A stretch of 11,919 nucleotides of DNA. Source: an uncultured Alphaproteobacteria bacterium (GTDB lineage: Bacteria > Pseudomonadota > Alphaproteobacteria > UBA7985 > CAJQQZ01). The notes beneath the pieces are model-generated. The model did no database searches. It saw nothing but the letters and a program-made list of their open reading frames with translations, and was not told where the DNA came from. A program made the translations under genes and the position numbers. Positions 7,196-11,919 of the stretch are shown piece by piece (the first letter of the stretch is position 1; every line of letters begins with the position of its first letter). The stretch is from positions 1 to 11,919 of the forward strand of contig CAJQQJ010000008.1 of NCBI GenBank assembly GCA_905480445.1, in the 5' to 3' direction.

Positions 7196-7205
7196 CGGTT
7201 TGCAA

Positions 7206-8084
7206 TCAAACCTCGTCTCTGCAAAGGGCTTGGCAAAGGCAATGGACTCCACCACCACCAAGTGTGAACATGGACATGTCGGGGTCATAGACCTCGTAGC
7301 CCAAAGCTCGCATCTTTTCATTAAGCTCGGTCGCGCCCTTCATTGACAATACTTTACCGTTGCCTAAAGCCACCAGATTTACACCTAAGTTCTTGGCTTC
7401 ACGGTAAGGCACGTCAACGAATGAGAACCCCCAGTCCTTGAGTTGATCAACAACCCAGGGCTCCAAAGCGTCAACGCAGGCCACCAACAGTTTCTCGTCC
7501 AGCGGTACGACAAGACCGTCCATATGGACGAACTCTCGGCTTATAGGGGCTGTCACTGCCTCCCAGCCTTCCTTGCGAACGAATTCTGCAACTTGTTCAG
7601 AACCTTCCTTTTCGGAACGTTCGCCGCAATAACCAATTAGAACCTTACCCGGCTCTAGGATCACAAAATCCCCGCCCTCAAAGTGCCCAGCCGTCGCGAA
7701 GTTCCAGATCGGAATGTTGTTTTCTTGATAGTACTTGATGACTGTCACATAGTCGGCGCGTCTGACCTTGAGCTGCATATGGCAAATCAGAGCGCCCCAA
7801 GGCGTCATGGCAGAGGAATCGCGGGCGAAGAAGTTACGGTGCAAAACTTCATCGGCTTCGAGATAGTGACACTTCACACCATTTTCTTCGTAGATGGAAA
7901 CCATCTCCGCATGCTGTGCCATGGCGGTCTGTAAATCAAACTTCACACCCGTTTTATGCGCGTTAGCCAAGGTCCGGCCAATCAGTGGTCCTGCCTCAAC
8001 CCATTTGAAATACTCTGGTTTCCCGAGGAGTACATCCGACAAAGGTGCATAGTCATTATTAATGCCCCACTTTTTTTCAAGCAT
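7206..8084 (-). CDS. Guanidino-group modifying enzyme (amidinotransferase / arginine deiminase / DDAH superfamily)
   Basis: With the start at 8084 the protein has 292 residues. It has the superfamily's key motifs: FARD (86-89) and EGGD (136-139), which in relatives contact the guanidinium group; H187 and D189 in EFVHMDG; and the C-terminal nucleophile C282 in GGGGVHC. In characterised relatives the cysteine attacks the guanidino carbon, releasing amine or ammonia and either transferring the amidino group or hydrolysing it. The GGGGVHC ending resembles amidinotransferases, while the short length fits deiminases and dimethylarginine hydrolases, so the reaction is open. No signal peptide. A longer frame begins at 8159, but the ATG at 8084 has AAGAGG six bases upstream and the family-typical NDYAPLSDVLLG begins just after it, so 8084 is preferred. 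It is first in the minus-strand cluster with the betaine-type importer and divergent from LysR. Confidence 0.8.
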   Translation of the reverse strand: MLEKKWGINNDYAPLSDVLLGKPEYFKWVEAGPLIGRTLANAHKTGVKFDLQTAMAQHAEMVSIYEENGVKCHYLEADEVLHRNFFARDSSAMTPWGALICHMQLKVRRADYVTVIKYYQENNIPIWNFATAGHFEGGDFVILEPGKVLIGYCGERSEKEGSEQVAEFVRKEGWEAVTAPISREFVHMDGLVVPLDEKLLVACVDALEPWVVDQLKDWGFSFVDVPYREAKNLGVNLVALGNGKVLSMKGATELNEKMRALGYEVYDPDMSMFTLGGGGVHCLCQALCRDEV

Positions 8085-8197
8085 TTCTGACCTCTTGGTT
8101 TCATCAATTGAATCTAGGCTAGCGAGAAAATATGTTGAATTAAATAGCAACTTTGTCATGTTAACTTGTATTGATTAACAAGTTAATGTGCCGAGCT
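8085..8197. promoter_or_regulatory. Divergent control region with perfect palindrome (probable LysR operator)
   Basis: TTAACTTGT (8161-8169) and ACAAGTTAA (8178-8186) are exact inverted repeats with an eight-base AT-rich spacer, midway between the preferred starts of the guanidino enzyme and LysR. Such dyads between a LysR gene and its divergent target are the usual site of LysR binding and autoregulation. A candidate plus-strand promoter is TTGAAT (8108-8113), 17 bases, TATGTT (8131-8136). The palindrome is directly seen; its binding by the LysR protein is inferred. Confidence 0.6.
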
Positions 8198-9100
8198 ATG
8201 TCTCTTAACAAACTATCCAAAGCTGACTTGCATCTTTTAGAAGTCTTCGTTTCTGTGGTGGAGGCTGGCGGCTTCTCCGCTGCACAGGTGCGTTTGAATG
8301 TGTCAACTTCGACGATCAGCCGACAAATTTCCCAACTAGAGATCAGGTTAGGAGTTAGGCTTTGTTCAAGAGGCAGAGGTGGCTTCCAGCTTACTAATCG
8401 CGGGCGAGCAGTTTTCCGCGCAGCGAACAGACTTTTTTCCGCAGTTGACGAATTTCGGGACAGTGTCGCGGCCACCAAAGAGCAGTTAACTGGGCAATTA
8501 AGCCTGGCTGTCGTCGACAACTGGATCGCCGATCAGCCGGGACCCTTAGACAGAGCACTTGCTCGTTTCAAAGAAGAAGCGCCGGAGGTAACGATTGATA
8601 TCCATTCCCTAGCACCTGATGATATTGAGCATGCGGTTTTAGATGGCCGGATCGGGTTAGGGGTCGGCGTATTCCACCGCCATAAACCAGGGCTGCTCTA
8701 TGAGCCAATCCAAGAAGATCCGTTGGAATTGTTTTGTGGCAAAGGACATCCATTGTTTGGGACAAGCAACTTAGGACCTGAAGACCTCAGCGACACCGAT
8801 TTGGTACGACGGGCTTACTTGGATGAACAACAAGTAGCTCCTTTAACCGCTAATCTACCTTCGACCGCTCAAGCCCATCAGATCGAAGGCATTGCTTTTT
8901 TGATTCTGTCTGGTCGCTTTGTTGGCTACTTACCTGTTCACTATGCTTCTCGTTGGACAAAACTAGGTTTAATGCGATCTCTACTACCTCTTAGCTACCG
9001 AATGAGCACCAATATAGAAATAGTAACAAAACGCGGTCTGCGACGCTCCTCCATTACAGAGGTTTTTATTCGCTTGCTTCAAGCAGAAATCTTGGAGTGA
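8198..9100 (+). CDS. LysR-type transcriptional regulator
   Basis: A 300-residue regulator from the ATG at 8198. The N-terminal winged helix-turn-helix is clear: LHLLEVFVSVVEAGGFSAAQ, then VRLNVSTSTISRQISQLEIRLGVRLCSR, about residues 11-58. A linker helix (about 70-93) leads to a periplasmic-binding-like effector domain (about 95-300), starting QLSLAVVDNWIADQPG. LysR proteins sense a small pathway metabolite and activate a divergent operon; here the likely targets are the guanidino-enzyme gene (and perhaps the importer) and, downstream, the TauD gene 72 bases away. The frame can be extended to a TTG at 8171 or an ATG at 8186, but these lie within the palindrome, so the later start is preferred. 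No strong Shine-Dalgarno sequence precedes it. The effector is unknown. Confidence 0.9.
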   Translation: MSLNKLSKADLHLLEVFVSVVEAGGFSAAQVRLNVSTSTISRQISQLEIRLGVRLCSRGRGGFQLTNRGRAVFRAANRLFSAVDEFRDSVAATKEQLTGQLSLAVVDNWIADQPGPLDRALARFKEEAPEVTIDIHSLAPDDIEHAVLDGRIGLGVGVFHRHKPGLLYEPIQEDPLELFCGKGHPLFGTSNLGPEDLSDTDLVRRAYLDEQQVAPLTANLPSTAQAHQIEGIAFLILSGRFVGYLPVHYASRWTKLGLMRSLLPLSYRMSTNIEIVTKRGLRRSSITEVFIRLLQAEILE

Positions 9101-9172
9101 TTTTCCTTGCCTGACATGCAAGTTTCCCGCATTGCCATAGATACAAATTTAACTGCAGCCGAGTAACTCGCT

Positions 9173-10003
9173 ATGCAAATCCGTGCATTAACACCCGCTA
9201 TTGGGGCAGAAATTACAGATGTCGACCTTGGACAGCCATTGAGCTCAGCCCAAGAGGACGCCATTTACGAGGCCCTCGTTAAACACGAAGCTATCTTCTT
9301 TCGCGATCAGGATATCTCTCCTGAAAGACATCTAGCCTTTGCTCAATCCTTCGGCGAGCTGGATCAACCACATCCGATCTACAAACATGTCGACGGCTTT
9401 GATCGCATTGTTGAACTTGCCAACGACGCTAACAATCCACCTGACACAGACGGTTGGCACACTGACCTCACCTTCAAGCAAGAACCACCCTTTGCGTCGA
9501 TCTTGGTCGCGCGAGAAGTCCCTGAATGTGGTGGCGATACTCTTTGGGCTTCAATGGCTGCGGCTTACGATGCCCTGCCCTTAGATATGAAGAACCATTT
9601 GTCTGACATGACTGCCGTTCATGACATGGGTGATTTCCGGAATAACTTTGCAGTCAATGAAACGACCGGCGAGAAGGTTACAGCCGCCCACCAACGTTTT
9701 GGCAGTGCTGTCCATCCAGTCGTGCAAACCCACCCGGTTTCTGGGCGCAAATTCCTCTATATTAATGAAGGCTTCACCTCTCACATCGTTGGTGTGACAG
9801 CACGTGAAAGCCGCCGTCTGCTGAACTACCTGCTAGATCATATCAACCGTCCGGAATATCAGCTGCGGTTCACTTGGCGTAAAGGTTCGGTCGCCATGTG
9901 GGACAATCGTTGTACGCAGCACTATGCAGTTGGTGATTACTTGCCACACTATCGCTGTATGAATAGGATCACCGTAGTCAAGGACCGAAGAGTTCCAACT
10001 TAA
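9173..10003 (+). CDS. TauD/TfdA-family 2-oxoglutarate/Fe(II) dioxygenase
   Basis: A 276-residue cytoplasmic dioxygenase that aligns over its full length with E. coli TauD. The iron ligands are H96 and D98 (WHTD) and H250 (NRCTQHYA). R261 matches the TauD arginine that holds 2-oxoglutarate, and R265 matches the one that holds the taurine sulfonate. The TauD substrate residues H70 and Y73 also have counterparts (H67, Y70 in PHPIY), as does the EGFT block (199-202). Two contacts differ: the TauD asparagine three residues before WHTD is T92 here, and the loop after VHD (MGDFRNNF) differs from TauD. So a sulfonate, sulfate ester or related anion is possible, but taurine itself is not assured. Comparison residues are from memory of TauD. 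It follows LysR on the same strand and converges on the PanB homologue with a four-base gap. Confidence 0.88.
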   Translation: MQIRALTPAIGAEITDVDLGQPLSSAQEDAIYEALVKHEAIFFRDQDISPERHLAFAQSFGELDQPHPIYKHVDGFDRIVELANDANNPPDTDGWHTDLTFKQEPPFASILVAREVPECGGDTLWASMAAAYDALPLDMKNHLSDMTAVHDMGDFRNNFAVNETTGEKVTAAHQRFGSAVHPVVQTHPVSGRKFLYINEGFTSHIVGVTARESRRLLNYLLDHINRPEYQLRFTWRKGSVAMWDNRCTQHYAVGDYLPHYRCMNRITVVKDRRVPT

Positions 10004-10007
10004 GACA

Positions 10008-10796
10008 CTACTTGTCGATCAGATCAACAAACGTTGAGAAGTCTTCATCGGCCATATTGACCAAGTTACCTTCCGCCGGAAAGGCCCCACCGGCTACGTC
10101 CGCCATGTACTCCTTATAGGCAGCAACGCGCTCTTGCTGAAGCCGGTCACGCTCAGCGGCAAAGTTGCGATAGACCTTTGCGTGGCGGGGGATGTGCCCT
10201 CTGTTCTCGCCTAACAAATCAGCAGAGAAAAGATATTCAATATCGCAGTCCGGTCCTGAACCGAGCGAGATCGTCATTAGGGATGTTCGCTTGGTGATTT
10301 CAGCGGCGAGTTGACGAGGCACAATCTCCATCTCCACGGCAAATGCACCTGCGGCTTCAAAAGCTTTCGTTTCATTGTAAACTTGGATTGCTTGTTCTGG
10401 TGTCTTGCCAACGGCTTTCAAACCACCGACCCAGGTTGCCTTTGGCGGCACCAATCCAACGTGAGCAATAACTGGCACGCCTTCTCTCGCAAGAACCTCA
10501 ACTACAGTTGGGCTCATTGCACAGTAAATTGACTGCGCGCCTGCTTCCATGGCTTGCATGGCTTCTCGCAGGGCCTCCTGCGCTGATGCATGACGCCCCC
10601 AAGCCAAGCCGTACTGAAAGTGAGCGTTGGGTACAGCCGCCGCGAAGCCAGCTGTTTCAGGACGAAATCCCGTCCCAATCATATCCATACCAGCCTCAGA
10701 AGCAGCAAGAGCTTCTTCCAATCGAGCAACCTGAACAAAGGCCAAGCGGCGTTTGCCTTTGCATTCTCTGATATCTTTAACAGTCAAGGCCGGCAT
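10008..10796 (-). CDS. PanB homologue (ketopantoate hydroxymethyltransferase family) with altered active site
   Basis: A 262-residue TIM-barrel protein that aligns with PanB along its length: PVIAHVGLVPP (108-118), GGLKAVGK (124-131), ALE-like KAFEAAGAFAVEMEIVP (144-160), LGSG (178-181), DLLGENRGHIPRHAKVY (193-209) and a PanB-like end. H112 and E157 match PanB H136 and the catalytic E181. By eye, however, the magnesium-binding aspartates of E. coli PanB (D45, D84) are replaced (T42, G63), the KxE of VKIEGG is replaced by YCA (91-93), and about 15 residues of the early loop are missing. It is therefore probably not the pantothenate enzyme but a relative with another reaction. GAGG seven bases before the ATG supports the start. 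It is the last of three minus-strand genes, 31 bases after the exported protein, downstream of the butyrobetaine dioxygenase. Confidence 0.8.
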   Translation of the reverse strand: MPALTVKDIRECKGKRRLAFVQVARLEEALAASEAGMDMIGTGFRPETAGFAAAVPNAHFQYGLAWGRHASAQEALREAMQAMEAGAQSIYCAMSPTVVEVLAREGVPVIAHVGLVPPKATWVGGLKAVGKTPEQAIQVYNETKAFEAAGAFAVEMEIVPRQLAAEITKRTSLMTISLGSGPDCDIEYLFSADLLGENRGHIPRHAKVYRNFAAERDRLQQERVAAYKEYMADVAGGAFPAEGNLVNMADEDFSTFVDLIDK

Positions 10797-10827
10797 CGTT
10801 GATCCTCATGGAATTGTCTGACGTTGG

Positions 10828-11358
10828 TTAGCTTTCTGGCTGATCTTCTTTGGGTGCGTTCCCCAGTCCAGCATCGCAAGCCTCTTCGACCTGACTAATA
10901 GCCTGCTCAGAGCCTCGCAATGAAAATTTATCAAGCAGCTCGTTCCCCTCTTTGTAGCCAACTCGCAGCTTCGAGCCGAGGCTAACGCGGCGTATCAGTT
11001 CTTCGTTCTCAGACAAAGGCCGTGAGGCGGCATCAAAAAAGGTCAAGAAGTAGCCGTTCGCTTCTTTAGAGAAGGCTTCACCGGTCATCGTCATTTTTGA
11101 CCAACGATCAACTTTCCAAAAGAGTTCGACAAGTTCACCTTCCGTCCGCGTTCCTCTCATCTCAAGATCAACGCTCAGGCCTCTATCATCGCAGACCACT
11201 GCGAAGAGGTGACCTTGCTTGCCAACTGTGTAAGCGTAATAAACCGTCGCGCCTGCAACGTCTTGATTAACAGCAGAGCGATTACTCCAATCAGAAGCGA
11301 TCACCGAGTTAACTGGCAAAAAACTGGCTATTACCAACGCCGCTAAAACCATTCTCAT
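10828..11358 (-). CDS. Small exported protein of unknown function
   Basis: A 176-residue protein with a clear signal peptide (MRMVLAALVIASFLPVNSVIA, then SDW) and a mature domain rich in beta strands. There are two cysteines in the mature part, in FAVVCDDRG and in the C-terminal QVEEACDAG, which could form a disulfide in the periplasm. The ending FSLRGSEQAISQVEEAC is a pattern I associate with many small secreted alphaproteobacterial proteins of unknown role. The frame can start at 11382 or 11364, but AAAGG directly abuts the ATG at 11364 and is seven bases from the ATG at 11358, so 11358 is used. It lies between the butyrobetaine dioxygenase and the PanB homologue in an apparent operon; no function is assigned. 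Confidence 0.72.
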   Translation of the reverse strand: MRMVLAALVIASFLPVNSVIASDWSNRSAVNQDVAGATVYYAYTVGKQGHLFAVVCDDRGLSVDLEMRGTRTEGELVELFWKVDRWSKMTMTGEAFSKEANGYFLTFFDAASRPLSENEELIRRVSLGSKLRVGYKEGNELLDKFSLRGSEQAISQVEEACDAGLGNAPKEDQPES

Positions 11359-11414
11359 TTTCATTCCTTTCAGGACAAGCAAAACCTATTTCGTTACCCT
11401 AAGAGTACTATTTG

Positions 11415-11919
11415 CTAATATAGCCTTTTCTTTGACAGAATTCTGTAAGTACTGCGCAGTTCACCACGATCAACGTAACAGCCTCGTAAGTAACGTTCCC
11501 CGCTTGAGGCCGTGTAGCCCTCCCGTCCATGGACAATCCGGCGGTTGTCAAAGACAATGCATTCGCCCGCATTCAAACGGAAGGTCATGAGATATTTCGG
11601 GTCCAACAACCAGCGTCCAAAGCGTCTGAAGGCTGGGTAATAGAGATCCAGTTCTTCTTGAGGCAGATCAAAAACATCTGCCATATGTTGAGAAAACGTC
11701 AGGCCAGAGACATTGCCCTGATCATCGAGTTCGATCACCCGTTGCCGAGACCGCCAATCGAAATCATCGTGCTCGTAATAGAAGGGTACTTTGGTGGTCG
11801 ACAGGATGTCAAAATCACTTGGATGGGCTTTTCTGAAGTCTTCAGCAACTGCTGCACCATCTAAAAAAAGCGAGTTGCCGCCATCAACCGAATTAGCACG
11901 GCAATGCAGGAATTGAATG
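11415..11919 (-). CDS. Gamma-butyrobetaine dioxygenase-like protein (5' end cut by window)
   Basis: The C-terminal 167 residues are visible; the frame stays open to the right edge and the start lies beyond it. The stretch begins IQFLHCRANSVDGGNS, the conserved block that follows the iron-binding HxD region in gamma-butyrobetaine hydroxylase, so the HxD itself is outside the window. Near the C-terminus are FDNRRIVHGREGY, which supplies the distal iron-binding histidine, and LRGCYVDRGELRS, with the arginine that holds 2-oxoglutarate. Relatives hydroxylate gamma-butyrobetaine to L-carnitine using Fe(II), oxygen and 2-oxoglutarate; trimethyllysine dioxygenase is a close alternative. It is the first of three closely spaced minus-strand genes here. 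A link to the betaine-type importer in this window is inferred from proximity and substrate chemistry. Confidence 0.87.
   Translation of the reverse strand, partial: IQFLHCRANSVDGGNSLFLDGAAVAEDFRKAHPSDFDILSTTKVPFYYEHDDFDWRSRQRVIELDDQGNVSGLTFSQHMADVFDLPQEELDLYYPAFRRFGRWLLDPKYLMTFRLNAGECIVFDNRRIVHGREGYTASSGERYLRGCYVDRGELRSTYRILSKKRLY

Noticed and set aside
7088..7205. Guanidine or glycine riboswitch in the leader
   Set aside because: The hairpin loops do not match the ACGR loops of guanidine-II or any conserved core I can recall; left as an unclassified structured leader.
8171..8197. N-terminal extension of LysR from TTG 8171 or ATG 8186
   Set aside because: Both codons lie inside the palindrome, there is no ribosome-binding site, and the family N-terminus fits the ATG at 8198.
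8161..8520. Minus-strand open frame opposite the LysR gene
   Set aside because: It lies wholly against the LysR coding frame, has low-complexity composition with no recognisable domain, and covers the operator; a shadow frame.
9143..9152. ACAAATTTAA upstream of TauD as a second LysR half-site
   Set aside because: It matches only one arm of the palindrome, with mismatches, in AT-rich DNA; too weak to list.
11415..11738. Dioxygenase read as a short 107-residue protein starting at 11738
   Set aside because: The frame continues upstream without a stop to 11919 and encodes the conserved HCRANSVDGGNS block, so 11738 is an internal GTG and the gene is cut by the window edge.
11529..11864. 111-codon plus-strand frame opposite the butyrobetaine dioxygenase
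   Set aside because: Antisense to conserved dioxygenase motifs (DNRR, HGR); a shadow frame.

Overview
The window looks like part of the chromosome of a marine-type alphaproteobacterium of moderate GC (about half). The lineage is an inference, from the gene families (betaine-type ABC importer, gamma-butyrobetaine dioxygenase, TauD, NylB-like hydrolase, DUF3237) and from compact, partly overlapping operons. I saw no rRNA, tRNA, insertion sequence, integrase or CRISPR array, and no gene-free stretch longer than about 130 bases.

Layout, left to right. (1) A serine hydrolase of the class C beta-lactamase/NylB type runs off the left edge on the minus strand. It is divergent from a plus-strand pair: a GhrA-like D-2-hydroxyacid dehydrogenase and a DUF3237 protein. 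(2) A minus-strand ArsR repressor and a DUF318/ArsP-type permease form an overlapping pair, with a perfect palindrome at the ArsR start codon. The permease converges on DUF3237 with an 8-base overlap. (3) A minus-strand catabolic and uptake cluster occupies about 3.4-8.1 kb. It holds a guanidino-modifying enzyme (amidinotransferase/arginine deiminase superfamily), a betaine-type periplasmic binding protein, its ABC ATPase, and an unusually long permease with an extra N-terminal membrane/coiled-coil domain. The cluster ends in a clear hairpin terminator. (4) Divergent from it is a LysR regulator followed by a TauD/TfdA 2-oxoglutarate dioxygenase; a perfect 9+9 palindrome sits between the two divergent transcription units. 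(5) On the right, in minus-strand order, are a gamma-butyrobetaine dioxygenase (cut by the right edge), a small exported protein, and a PanB homologue that has lost most of the PanB metal-binding and catalytic residues.

Taken together, the right three quarters look like a locus for import and breakdown of small zwitterionic nitrogen compounds (betaines, guanidino compounds, possibly sulfonates). The importer would bring in the substrate, the guanidino enzyme would act on the guanidinium group, and TauD-type and butyrobetaine-type dioxygenases would hydroxylate or cleave products or related substrates, under LysR control. The exact substrate cannot be read from sequence. The best leads are the guanidino enzyme plus betaine importer pairing, the fused permease, and the PanB homologue with a rewritten active site. 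Start codons were moved for four genes (LysR, guanidino enzyme, ArsP-type permease, exported protein) because ribosome-binding sites or overlapping operators argue against the longest frame.
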